A stretch of DNA of 64,000 nucleotides, taken from positions 27,040 to 91,039 of the forward strand of contig NZ_BIXY01000018.1 in assembly GCF_008326305.1 (NCBI RefSeq), read 5' to 3'. Positions within the stretch are counted from its first letter, which is position 1; every line of letters begins with the position of its first letter. Shown piece by piece: positions 43,208-52,665 of this stretch. The DNA comes from Dictyobacter arantiisoli. GTDB lineage: Bacteria > Chloroflexota > Ktedonobacteria > Ktedonobacterales > Ktedonobacteraceae. The notes under the pieces are model-generated. The model was given only the letters and a program-made list of their open reading frames with translations, did no database searches and was not told the DNA's origin. The position numbers and the translations under genes were made by a program.

Positions 43208-43534
43208 GAGCCAGGGAAGCATCATTCAAGAGCTGAACAATGCAGAACCAACGGAGGGAGCGTATCCGCCAGAACTATATCTGACAAGATCATAAAAATT
43301 GGATCGAGCAAACTCCACAGCTTCAGGCAATAGAAGATCCCTGACAGCAAGGCGTGTAAGGGATCTTTCATTAGGAGTGACCAGCTAAATTTGCTCGATA
43401 GTAGCTCGATATACTTTAGCTATCTCTTTAGGGCCCATGTGCCATATTTATGTCACAATACATAGTTGAAAAATAGTTCGAGGAAGGGCAGTGAGTATCG
43501 ATCAAAAAGAAAGCAGCTAAACTATTGAGTCCCT
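43208..43534. other. Chromosomal spacer between attR and the ROK gene
   Basis: No convincing gene. One hairpin with arms AAGATCCCT and AGGGATCTT (43334-43367) could end the ROK transcript or protect the nadB promoter from read-through. Confidence 0.45.
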
Positions 43535-44728
43535 TTAAAAAGGATCAGGTGAGGAGAAAAAATCCTGGAGAATAAGGCAACCAGCACTTTGGGCCCATAG
43601 CTCCTGGGTAGCGCGTGTCATGATAACGATATCCAGATCTTTTCCTAGCTGTGAAAATATATGCTGCATGAGCGTCTCTTTCATTGCAGGCATGATCAGG
43701 TCAACTGGGAATTCATCGCTTCCGTTGATTAAAATACACTCTGGATTAAATACATTCACCAGACCGGCGATCCCGGCCCCTAAATATGTTCCAGTTAATG
43801 TAAACGCCTGGCAGGCCATTTCGTCTCCTTCCAGCGCGCGTTGCGCCAGATCGCACGTCGTAAGACTGGGATCCCATGCAGAAGGATGAAGTTCCTGATA
43901 GGTCCGTAAAATACCATGATTAGCTACATATGCCTCATAACATCCCTGGTTGCCACAGCCACAGGTACGACCAAATATGTCAAAGGGAGCATGTCCAAAC
44001 TCCGCTCCCATCCCTTGCGCCCCACGAAATGGCAGATCATGAATCAAGGCAGCCATACCCAGTCCACGGCCTACGGATATTAACAACAAATCATGATAAT
44101 CCCGGCCATGACCATACATCTTCTCATAACACAGCAGGCAATCCACATCGTTAGCAACAATTACGGGAAGGCCAAAATGCCGTTGTAATGGTGGTCCCAG
44201 CTCCACATTATGCCAGTGCAGAATCCAGGTATCTACCGAACGCCCACTTTGTTGATGGACCGGTCCAAATACCGCACAGCCAATCCCTAAAATCTTCTCG
44301 CGCGGCACTGAAATATGTAAGAAAAAAGATTCCATACAATTTATGATAAGTTGCACTGCATGCGCAGCATTGTCATATAAAGTTGTAGCATAAGATTCTT
44401 TATAAATAATCTCTCCATGCATGTTTAGAAGTACAATGGTTACTGCATATTCACTCAATTTTATGCCAATAGAGTAGCGCCCATCAGGGTCTATTTCTAA
44501 TAGTTCTGCCTTGCGCCCACCGGTTGATTTAGCCATACCTTTTTCAACTATTAATTGTTGTTCAAGCAAGGTCATCGTCATACCAAAAATGGTTCCCTGG
44601 CTTAACCCCGAGAGACGTTTCAAGTCCGTACGCGAGATAGGCGCATGAATACGAATGAGATTGAGAAGAGTATTCTGATTGATCTTCTGCATTAACTTGC
44701 GATCCACAGGTGGTACATTCCTATACAC
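43535..44728 (-). CDS. ROK family transcriptional regulator
   Basis: A 397-residue NagC/XylR-type regulator. Residues about 10-75 hold a winged helix-turn-helix (ISRTDLKRLSGLSQGTIFG), the rest is a sugar-kinase-like ROK domain with GRKAELLEIDPDGRYSIGI and the zinc motif CGCGNQGCYEAYVA. It probably senses a sugar or sugar phosphate. GTG at 44728 has AAAGGATG upstream. It is divergent from the sugar importer operon and is the natural candidate for its repressor. Confidence 0.88.
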   Translation of the reverse strand: MYRNVPPVDRKLMQKINQNTLLNLIRIHAPISRTDLKRLSGLSQGTIFGMTMTLLEQQLIVEKGMAKSTGGRKAELLEIDPDGRYSIGIKLSEYAVTIVLLNMHGEIIYKESYATTLYDNAAHAVQLIINCMESFFLHISVPREKILGIGCAVFGPVHQQSGRSVDTWILHWHNVELGPPLQRHFGLPVIVANDVDCLLCYEKMYGHGRDYHDLLLISVGRGLGMAALIHDLPFRGAQGMGAEFGHAPFDIFGRTCGCGNQGCYEAYVANHGILRTYQELHPSAWDPSLTTCDLAQRALEGDEMACQAFTLTGTYLGAGIAGLVNVFNPECILINGSDEFPVDLIMPAMKETLMQHIFSQLGKDLDIVIMTRATQELWAQSAGCLILQDFFSSPDPF

Positions 44729-45553
44729 TATATTACATCCTTTGTTGCTAAAAACATCATGCTACCTCGCATCCAGCGCAAAAGACGTGCTATAAAAGCT
44801 GCTTCTACAGCGATTATAGCTTCTCATCTTCGCAAAATATCTATCGATATGCTCTGCATGATAGCCATAGAAAGACGTTTACAAATGAGGATAACTGTAA
44901 ACAACCGTAAGATTTTTTATTGTAGGAACGTACTCGCAAGTCTGCTTGCTTTCTCCTACCTCTGCGTATGGGAAAGAACATACAACAAGAAAAATCGTTA
45001 TCATACCAACGTACGACGCGACACAGCGCCAGAATGGCAGGTCTGGATATGCAAAAATAGCAGCACTCATAGCCAGGTATCACTTCCTTGTTCACAAACA
45101 CTTCGTTGTACTAATAATTCTAATGATTAATCATTGACAAAAAAAAGTATAGATGGTATGCTTGCATTTGACAAGTGGCAAATATGTTTATGGAGTCGTT
45201 ACTTGTTAACTGGTCTAACTCGCATGAAGACGTGCAATTCTCAATAGGCCATGATCATTGAGGGTTTCCCTCGTATGATTGAAAAGGCAGCAGAGAGTAA
45301 GAAGATGGCATTATCGCCATCGTGTTCCCTCTGAAAAAGAAAGTAGCCAGGACTTTTCGTCCAATAAAAAGCCATGTTATCCTACATTATATATAAGTAA
45401 GATCGCATGCTTTTATTTAATTCCCAGACACCAATACATATGACAATTGCGTCGTAGGGACAGATGGCCTGGATCAATGGAACTTTTCGCTTTTTATTAT
45501 TTGGACATCATTAGGTAATACATAGCAGTATTACGAGGCAAGGAGAACTCATA
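44729..45553. other. Long intergenic region between ROK regulator and sugar importer
   Basis: 825 bp. It holds one good rightward promoter (45134-45162) and otherwise short AT-rich frames without ribosome binding sites. Operators for the ROK protein are expected here but I found no clear long palindrome. Confidence 0.45.
45134..45162 (+). promoter_or_regulatory. Promoter candidate of the sugar importer operon
   Basis: TTGACA, 17 bp, TATGCT. The untranslated leader would be about 385 nt, long enough for regulation, but no recognisable riboswitch is present. Confidence 0.5.
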
Positions 45554-46873
45554 ATGAGCCAGAATCAATCCTCATCTAATTCATTTACCCGTCGCCGATT
45601 TCTTCAATATAGCGGCGGCCTTGCACTCAGTGGTTCACTACTCGCCGCCTGCGCAGGAACTGGAGCTGGAGGTGGTGGTACCGCCAATGGTAACTCTAAT
45701 CTGCCAAACTTGACCCAGTGGTATCATCAATATGGTGAAAAAGGCACAGAGCAAGCAGTCAGAAGCTATGCAAAAAATTATACCAAGGCGAATGTCACAG
45801 TAAAATGGGTAGCCGGCGTCGGCAACGCTTATGGTAACTCAGTCAACACTGCATTGCTGGGTTCAAGTGCACCTGATATTTTCGAGCAATCCGCACTCAG
45901 CGTCGACCAGGTCAAACAAGGTCTGCTAGCTCCATTGGATGACATCTTTGCAGCCCATAAAGATGATTTCTTGCCAGCATCCGTCAAACCATTTACCGTG
46001 AACGGTCATGTCTATGCAATTAAAATGCTCAATGATCCAACCTTTATCTACTATCGCAAGAGCATGTTCCAGAAAGCGAACATCACCAAAATACCAACCA
46101 CCATCGATGAGTTAATCGATGCCGCCAAGAAAGTATCTGCAGCCAATAACGTCAAGAGTATTTACATTGGCCCGGATGCTGGTGTCGATGCACTCCATCA
46201 AATTGCCATCTGGGCATCTGGTCCCCAGCAAGATCTTCTCTCTGCAGATAACAAAGTCATCTTTAATACCGACCGCGTGGCCAATATGTACCTGAAAATC
46301 CATGAGCTCAATGCTACTGGCAATGTCTTGCCAGATGCAACTGACTTCTGGTGGAGCATCAACCCATTCCTCAATGGGAGCGTTGCTATGCAGTGGTGCG
46401 GCCTCTGGGCTATGCCTCAGGTAGTAACAGCCTTAAAAGATGATTTTGGTATCTTCCCACTGCCCGGCCTTGACGCGCAGAGCGATCCCGCAACCGTTGA
46501 CGGCGGCTGGGCCGAAATGGTCTATGCCAAAGGCAAAAATGTGGCGGCAGCTAAAGCTTATGTCGAATCCCTCTGGATCGATAACGCCACAGTTCAGAAA
46601 GACTGGAACGTTGCTTACGGTTTCCACATCCCACCTCGCGTCAGCACTTCAGCCCAGACTGATAAGCTGAAAACAGGGCCTGCCGCAGATGCTGTAAACA
46701 TCTTGAATAAATACGGTCACTCGGCAACGCCTTATTGGAACGCAGCCATGGAAACGTACCTGGAGGATGCCGTGAGTAAGATTCTGAAGGGTGGTGGCAC
46801 TGCCAGCAATGCCAAAACCCTGCTTGACCAGGCAGCCGAAAAGTGCAACACCGAACTGCAGAAAGAGCTCTAA
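45554..46873 (+). CDS. Sugar ABC transporter solute-binding lipoprotein (Tat type)
   Basis: A 439-residue extracellular family 1 binding protein. The N-terminus has the twin-arginine motif TRRRFLQYSG at about residues 12-21, a hydrophobic stretch and an LLAAC lipobox, so it is exported folded and lipid-anchored. A Gly/Asn linker follows, then the two-lobe binding fold with the typical LPNLTQWYHQYGEKGTEQAV start. Likely ligand is a sugar or oligosaccharide. AAGGAG precedes the ATG. First gene of an importer operon lacking an ATPase. Confidence 0.9.
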   Translation: MSQNQSSSNSFTRRRFLQYSGGLALSGSLLAACAGTGAGGGGTANGNSNLPNLTQWYHQYGEKGTEQAVRSYAKNYTKANVTVKWVAGVGNAYGNSVNTALLGSSAPDIFEQSALSVDQVKQGLLAPLDDIFAAHKDDFLPASVKPFTVNGHVYAIKMLNDPTFIYYRKSMFQKANITKIPTTIDELIDAAKKVSAANNVKSIYIGPDAGVDALHQIAIWASGPQQDLLSADNKVIFNTDRVANMYLKIHELNATGNVLPDATDFWWSINPFLNGSVAMQWCGLWAMPQVVTALKDDFGIFPLPGLDAQSDPATVDGGWAEMVYAKGKNVAAAKAYVESLWIDNATVQKDWNVAYGFHIPPRVSTSAQTDKLKTGPAADAVNILNKYGHSATPYWNAAMETYLEDAVSKILKGGGTASNAKTLLDQAAEKCNTELQKEL

Positions 46874-46941
46874 GTAAACGGAAGCTCCCAATGAGCGAAA
46901 AACCTCAAATAACGTAAGAATTCCAATCATTCGCCAGTAAA

Positions 46942-46980
46942 GGAAGGAATTACTGACCAAATTGGTCAGTAATTCCTTCC
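46942..46980 (+). terminator. Near-perfect palindromic hairpin after the binding-protein gene
   Basis: A 39-nt palindrome with one central base; in RNA 17 pairs with a 5-nt loop. It lies 69 nt after the stop and 125 nt before the permease gene and lacks a strong T run, so it probably lowers read-through or stabilises the binding-protein mRNA. Confidence 0.6.
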
Positions 46981-47104
46981 ATCCCCTTTCTATACCCACT
47001 TCGTATGGAATTCAAAAAACTACGACTGTAGGTTTGGGCATCCGTTCGTACCAGAAAAGTACGCAGGAAGCCTCCGTGTGTATAGTGAAAAAAAGGTTGA
47101 ACCA

Positions 47105-48073
47105 ATGAAGTCCCTGAGTACTCCTTCACAACCCGAGATCATATCTCTGCGTAACGATACAAAAGCAAGTCGGCAGAGAATAAAACAGCAGAATCGCAAA
47201 GCTGCGCTGGTCTTCTGGTGTTTTGCCGGGCCCTTAATCCTTGGCCTGACAGTATTTTTCTATATTCCGATTATCTGGGCAGTTGTCCTGAGCTTTGCTA
47301 ACGCTCGAGCGACACTCACTCCAACCGGTTTTGTCGGTTTTCAAAACTATATAGACATGTTCAAAGATAGCGCATTCACCAGCTCACTGGGAACATTTCT
47401 GCTTTTCGCGCTCTTTATCGTGCCGACGACCTTTGCTGCTTCATTAGGCATGGCCTTACTGGTCAATAGTGTCAAAAAAGCACAGGGCTTCTTCCGCTCT
47501 GTTTTCTTTTTGCCAACCGCATGTTCTTATGTATTGGCCTCAGCAGTCTGGAGAATGGGCATCTTCTCAGGTACCGATTCAGGACTGGCCAATACTGTCC
47601 TCCATCTCTTTCATCTGAATTCCTTTGACTGGATCACCACTCCCACCCCTCCCTGGTTCTGGTTAGTATTGGTAACCGTGCGGCTGTGGCTACAGGTTGG
47701 CATCTATATGATTATCTTCGTTGCAGGGCTACAGGAAATTCCGCGCGAGCTCTACGAAGCATCCTATGTCGATGGCGCTAAAAAAGGTTGGGAAACCTTC
47801 CGCGCTATTACCTTCCCACTTCTGCGCAACGCATCTATTTCCGTCTTACTGCTCAATATCATCGCAGCCTTCCAGGCATTTGACGAATTTTATAACATCA
47901 TGTTTGGTGGTAACCTCAGCCTGGCCCGCCCACCCCTGGTTTATATCTATCAGGTCGCCATGTTCAATCAGGACTTTGGCCATGGCAGTGCTGGAGCACT
48001 GATACTGACGATTATCATTATCGCATTCACCTTGTTACAAGGACGTTTCCTGGGCTTTGGTAAAAAAGATTAA
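47105..48073 (+). CDS. Sugar ABC transporter permease 1
   Basis: A 322-residue membrane protein with six hydrophobic segments and the cytoplasmic EAA loop ELYEASYVDGAKKGWETFRA, as in MalF/UgpA-type permeases. ATG at 47105 is chosen over the upstream GTG at 47078. It pairs with the permease 85 nt downstream. Confidence 0.88.
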   Translation: MKSLSTPSQPEIISLRNDTKASRQRIKQQNRKAALVFWCFAGPLILGLTVFFYIPIIWAVVLSFANARATLTPTGFVGFQNYIDMFKDSAFTSSLGTFLLFALFIVPTTFAASLGMALLVNSVKKAQGFFRSVFFLPTACSYVLASAVWRMGIFSGTDSGLANTVLHLFHLNSFDWITTPTPPWFWLVLVTVRLWLQVGIYMIIFVAGLQEIPRELYEASYVDGAKKGWETFRAITFPLLRNASISVLLLNIIAAFQAFDEFYNIMFGGNLSLARPPLVYIYQVAMFNQDFGHGSAGALILTIIIIAFTLLQGRFLGFGKKD

Positions 48074-48158
48074 GCAGCCACGATGGCCGTGATCAATGGC
48101 TTTTACCATCTGTTTCAAAACTAACCAGTATGCACATAGATAAAAAAGGAATGATGTT

Positions 48159-49043
48159 ATGGCAACCCTTGTTTCACAATCAATGCGACCACGCCCGCAC
48201 AAACCAAAATTAACCACAGGCAAAGTAGTAAGTGCTATCCTACGCTATGGGACACTGATCATCATGGCTCTCTTTTTCTTGCTGCCTTTCTATCTGATGG
48301 TTCGAAATGGTCTGGCTACGGAGATGGATATTTCCTCTCCACAGTGGTCGTTCTTTCCTGGTTCACTCCATTTTGAAAACATCACAGAACTATTCAGCGA
48401 TCCCGATGTTCCATTTGTCGATGGTATGATCAATTCTACGCTGGTCGCTGTCTTACAAACAACGGGACAAATTCTCGTCTGCATGTTAGCAGGATACGGT
48501 CTGGCTCGCATTCCCTACCGCTGGTCCAATACTATTTTCTATTCAGTATTGCTCACCTTGATGATCCCATTTGCGGTCATTTTCGTCCCGGTCTATGTGA
48601 TTGTTTCCTCTTTCCAGTGGGTCAACACCCTACAGGGTCTGGTTGTACCTGGCATTTTCAGTGGCTTTACAACCTTCCTTTTCCGCCAGTTCTTCCTGAG
48701 CTTCCCTCACGAACTAGAAGAGGCCGGACGCGTGGATGGTTTAGGCTACTGGGGTATTTTCTGGCGCATCGTGGTTCCCAACTCAGGTGGCATTATTTCT
48801 GCCCTGAGCGTAATTACCTTTATTGCTGCCTGGAATGCTTTCCTCTGGCCTCTAGCCGTTGGACAAGACTCATCTGCCTATACTATCCAGGTTGTGATTT
48901 CAGCATTCATGAACTCACAAAATGTCAATATGCATGAGCTCTTCCTGAGTACAGCGATTGCTATTCTTCCACTGGTGGTCATCTTCTTCATCTTGCAACG
49001 CTTTATCGTTGAAGGTTACAAACAAAGCGGCTTAAAAGGCTAA
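48159..49043 (+). CDS. Sugar ABC transporter permease 2
   Basis: A 294-residue MalG/UgpE-type permease with six hydrophobic segments and EAA loop LEEAGRVDGLGYWGIFWRIV. It completes the membrane part of the importer. No ATPase gene follows; a shared MsiK/MalK-like ATPase elsewhere is the usual solution. A strong terminator follows. Confidence 0.88.
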   Translation: MATLVSQSMRPRPHKPKLTTGKVVSAILRYGTLIIMALFFLLPFYLMVRNGLATEMDISSPQWSFFPGSLHFENITELFSDPDVPFVDGMINSTLVAVLQTTGQILVCMLAGYGLARIPYRWSNTIFYSVLLTLMIPFAVIFVPVYVIVSSFQWVNTLQGLVVPGIFSGFTTFLFRQFFLSFPHELEEAGRVDGLGYWGIFWRIVVPNSGGIISALSVITFIAAWNAFLWPLAVGQDSSAYTIQVVISAFMNSQNVNMHELFLSTAIAILPLVVIFFILQRFIVEGYKQSGLKG

Positions 49044-49065
49044 TCTCCCCATGCATTCTTCTCTC

Positions 49066-49115
49066 AAACAAAAGCGACCAGGTTCCCTTACTAAGGGAAC
49101 CGGTCGCTTTTGTTT
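49066..49115. terminator. Bidirectional terminator
   Basis: Arms AAACAAAAGCGACC and GGTCGCTTTTGTTT flank an inner GGTTCCCTTA/TAAGGGAACC stem; T-rich on the plus side. It lies between the importer operon and the convergent YjbQ gene. Confidence 0.8.
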
Positions 49116-49150
49116 ATACATACATAAAGCAGCACCTGCAAAAAAATAGG

Positions 49151-49564
49151 TTACTCGCCAATCACTTTAACCAGCATACGCTTATCACGTTGCCCATCAA
49201 ACTCAACATAGAAAATACGCTGCCATGGACCAAAATCTATCTCACCTTTGGTGATGGGAACAATCACTTGATGATGCATAAGCAGATTCTTCAGGTGCGC
49301 GTCACCATTATCTTCCCCGGTCCGATGGTGCTTATAATTGGGATTTTCCGGTGCAACCTTTTCAGCCCACTCCATAATATCTTGCCAGAGCCCTGGCTCT
49401 TCATCATTGACAATCACTGAGGCAGTGATATGCATCGCTGATACCAGAGCAAAGCCTTCCTGCACACCACTTTCAGCGATAATCTGCTCAACACGATCTG
49501 TGATGGGGACAATTTCTTTACGCTTTTGCGTATGGAAGGTCAGATAGACGGTATGGGATTTCAT
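49151..49564 (-). CDS. YjbQ family protein (UPF0047)
   Basis: A 137-residue protein with the conserved [37 protein letters not shown] and [20 protein letters not shown]. The family fold binds a metal near the conserved histidines; a weak thiamine-phosphate synthase activity was reported for relatives, but the physiological role is unclear. GAGAAGGA precedes the ATG. Confidence 0.9.
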   Translation of the reverse strand: MKSHTVYLTFHTQKRKEIVPITDRVEQIIAESGVQEGFALVSAMHITASVIVNDEEPGLWQDIMEWAEKVAPENPNYKHHRTGEDNGDAHLKNLLMHHQVIVPITKGEIDFGPWQRIFYVEFDGQRDKRMLVKVIGE

Positions 49565-49726
49565 GGGCTTATCCTTCTCTTTTTCTAGTAATACAATGTT
49601 TTGGTATTACTGACAATATAGTAGTCACAAAGCTCTCATTTACTACAACCCATTTTACGGCTACATTATCAATGCATCAGTAAACCGAAATAAATACACA
49701 ATATATAGATCTTGAATACTGTTTTT

Positions 49727-52459
49727 TTAGCCCACCTGCGGGACCGGACCAGGCGAGCGTTGGCGGGCTAGCAAACGGCGGATAAGTTTTTCAAGCTCTA
49801 CGACGACAAAGATGATTAATCCAACGCCCACAATACGCAACCAATCATCTCCGCGTATGGGTTGGATACGGAGAACATATTGAGTAGGCCCAAAGTAGAG
49901 TGCTCCAAAATGGAGCAGAAAGGCGATAATTGTAGAGAGCAACAGGTAAGGATTGCCTAAAAACTTGAGCTGGAAGACGGACTTTTTCTCAGAGCGAGCG
50001 TTAAAGGATTGAAAAGCGTTACAAAAGACCAACGTTGTCAATGCAATAGTCTGCGCATATTCCAGCGAGACCCCACGCGCTAACGTGTATCTGAACATAA
50101 AGAGCGCCCCGGCCGCCATTATGATACCAGTCAGGATAGAGCGTTGCCAGAGTGTCCTGGAGAGAAGTCCTTCACTACGCGGACGTGGAGAACGCCTCAA
50201 TTCATCACCTTCTGCTGGCTCCAGAGCTAAAGAGATATCCTGTACGCTATTCGTGACCAGATTCATCCAGAGCAACTGGGCAGGCACCATTAAGAGTGGA
50301 TCTCGCAAGGCGGTATTCGCAATAATAGCAATCAGGGTTGCAATGCCTGTGGATATAAGAAAGAAAGTAGCTTTACGCAAATTGGCAAATGTTACACGCC
50401 CTTCCTTGATTGCTCCGACAATAGTTACAAAGTTATCATCGGTCAGAATCATATCGGAGGCATCTCGCGCCACATCGGTGCCTGCCTGTCCCATTGCAAC
50501 CCCGATTGAAGCAGCTTTAAGCGCCGGCGCATCATTTACTCCATCACCCGTTACGGCCACCACTTCACCGCTTGCCTGCAATTCTTGTACAATACGCAAT
50601 TTATCTGCGGGCGAAACCCGTGCAAAGACAGCTGTATGTGGCAATTGCTCACGCAACGTCTGATCATCCATACGGGACAATTGCACGCCTGTGATCGCAG
50701 GTGTATAGGCATCCGCCAGGCCGAGCCGCCGCCCAATTGCACTGGCGGTCAGAGGATGATCACCGGTAATCATCTTGACGGCGATACCAGCCTGTCCACA
50801 TGCTTCTATGGCTTCGCGCACGCCCGCACGGGGAGGATCAACCATACTCTGCAAGCCCACCAGAGTAAGCTCTTGAGGTTCAGGTAAAATTTTTGATGTC
50901 ACCTGTCGGTCAGGCAGGATACGATACGCCATCGCCAGCACACGCAGGCCACGGGAGGCCATCTCTTCGTTGGCTGCCCTGACTTGCGCCATATCAACTG
51001 GTACAACACCTTGCGACCCCTGCATCGTTGTAGAGGATGCCAGTATGCGATCTGTCGCACCCTTCACAAACAATACCTGCTCATCTCCAAACAGGCGCAA
51101 GGTCTGGGAATAGCGCAAGTCAGGCTCATAGGGAGTTTCAGCCAGAATGGGAGTCATATGCTCGGAATCAGGAGTAGTAACGCCTGCATTGCGCGCGGCT
51201 ACCAGTAACGCGATATCGGTTGGATCACCTTCGGTCTTCTGCTCTCCATCTCCATCATAGACCTTTGCTTCATTAGTAAGAGCACCCACAGCAAGCGTTA
51301 GATCCATTGGAGAGGCATACTGCAACGTACCCAGTGGATGCGCAGCCCGTGGCAATGCCTGTATCTGCCGCGTGCCACCGGGAGTCCACACCTCCTCAAC
51401 CGTCATACGATTCTGGGTCAAAGTGCCTGTCTTATCCGAACAGATGATGGTGGCGGAACCGAGCGTCTCAGCGGCGGCAGGATGGCGTACAATCGCATGA
51501 TGCTTGCTCATGCGAGCAATGCCACGGGAAAGAGATACGGTAAAAATAATTGGCAGAGCTTCAGGTACTACGGCTACAGCTAATCCAACTACAATCAAAA
51601 ACATCGCCTGCATGGCCTTCCCTTGCAGAATACCCAGTAGAAATATCAACACACTCGCGATCCCCACTACAATCCCAATACCGCGCTCGAGTTGATGCAT
51701 TTTCTGCTGCAACAGAGTGCCCTCTTTAGGAATATGCATCATATCACTGATCGCGCCTAACTCTGTCTTCTCGCCAGTTGCCACTACAATCCCTTTACCA
51801 CGACCACTCGACACCACAGATCCCGTATAAGCCATACATCTGCGATCAGCCACCGTAGCCGAAGGCTCTACTAACTCCAGATGCTTCCCCACAGGCACCG
51901 ACTCTCCAGTTAGCAAGGACTCATCAATCTGCAACGACTTCTCAGCCAGCAAACGCAAATCTGCAGGGACGCGAGCGCCTGATTCCAACAAAACAATATC
52001 ACCTGGCACAAGTTCACGGCTGTCGACTTGCCCCTCAAAACCATCTCGCAACACGCGCGTTGTAGGCACCATCAAACTCTTTAGAGACTCCACCGACGCA
52101 GCCGCCTTCATCTCCTGGACAAATCCAATCAGCGCATTCAGCAACAGAACAAATAATATTACGCTGGCATCAATATAATCTTGCAGAAGAATCGTGACAA
52201 AGGTACTTAACAACAAAATATAGATTAAAGGACTCTGAAATTGCCGCAGGAATACCAACACTGGATGTACTTTATCAACCGCTTCCAACTCATTCAGGCC
52301 ATAGGACTGTAATCTTCGTTCTGCCTCCCGGGTCGTCAAACCGTGGACAGTCGCATGCAGCTGCCGCAATACGGTATCAATATGAAAGGCATGCCAGAGA
52401 GGCGCATGCTGACCCTGCTGCTCAGGAAAAACAGGATTGGATTGATCCATCGTGCTCAT
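49727..52459 (-). CDS. P-type cation-transporting ATPase
   Basis: A 910-residue pump with N-terminal cation-ATPase domain, ten membrane segments, phosphorylated Asp in CSDKTGTLTQN (about residue 341) and hinge TGDGVNDAPALK. It resembles SERCA/PMR1-type pumps. Two changes affect ion choice: M4 has VVPEALP instead of PEGLP, and M6 has NLVTNSVQD in place of the NxxTD motif of calcium pumps. So calcium, although the default annotation, is uncertain. It stands alone. Confidence 0.88.
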   Translation of the reverse strand: MSTMDQSNPVFPEQQGQHAPLWHAFHIDTVLRQLHATVHGLTTREAERRLQSYGLNELEAVDKVHPVLVFLRQFQSPLIYILLLSTFVTILLQDYIDASVILFVLLLNALIGFVQEMKAAASVESLKSLMVPTTRVLRDGFEGQVDSRELVPGDIVLLESGARVPADLRLLAEKSLQIDESLLTGESVPVGKHLELVEPSATVADRRCMAYTGSVVSSGRGKGIVVATGEKTELGAISDMMHIPKEGTLLQQKMHQLERGIGIVVGIASVLIFLLGILQGKAMQAMFLIVVGLAVAVVPEALPIIFTVSLSRGIARMSKHHAIVRHPAAAETLGSATIICSDKTGTLTQNRMTVEEVWTPGGTRQIQALPRAAHPLGTLQYASPMDLTLAVGALTNEAKVYDGDGEQKTEGDPTDIALLVAARNAGVTTPDSEHMTPILAETPYEPDLRYSQTLRLFGDEQVLFVKGATDRILASSTTMQGSQGVVPVDMAQVRAANEEMASRGLRVLAMAYRILPDRQVTSKILPEPQELTLVGLQSMVDPPRAGVREAIEACGQAGIAVKMITGDHPLTASAIGRRLGLADAYTPAITGVQLSRMDDQTLREQLPHTAVFARVSPADKLRIVQELQASGEVVAVTGDGVNDAPALKAASIGVAMGQAGTDVARDASDMILTDDNFVTIVGAIKEGRVTFANLRKATFFLISTGIATLIAIIANTALRDPLLMVPAQLLWMNLVTNSVQDISLALEPAEGDELRRSPRPRSEGLLSRTLWQRSILTGIIMAAGALFMFRYTLARGVSLEYAQTIALTTLVFCNAFQSFNARSEKKSVFQLKFLGNPYLLLSTIIAFLLHFGALYFGPTQYVLRIQPIRGDDWLRIVGVGLIIFVVVELEKLIRRLLARQRSPGPVPQVG

Positions 52460-52576
52460 AAGCCATCTTTTTCAATCGCGTAAAGGACAACAATAACCAG
52501 GGAAGTGCTCTCTTATACCATCCTTCACGTTTGTCAGTCGGCTCATGAGACAGTTATCTCCATCACCATTGGAATA

Positions 52577-52612
52577 AAAAGGCACTCATTTTGATGAACA
52601 TGAGTGCCTTTT
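52577..52612 (-). terminator. Intrinsic terminator
   Basis: Perfect 13-bp arms AAAAGGCACTCAT and ATGAGTGCCTTTT, 54 nt after the end of the DUF3761-like gene and followed by TTTTTATT on the minus strand. Confidence 0.75.
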
Positions 52613-52665
52613 GTTTACGTGATATTCAATTACAAAAAGAAGCCCTAAAAAGCTGAAACAAAAGT

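Noticed and set aside
43148..43333. 61-codon frame across attR
   Set aside because: No ribosome binding site and it starts inside the recombination core.
44841..45130. Overlapping short frames upstream of the sugar importer
   Set aside because: Frames on both strands overlap, lack start signals and have no protein-like pattern.
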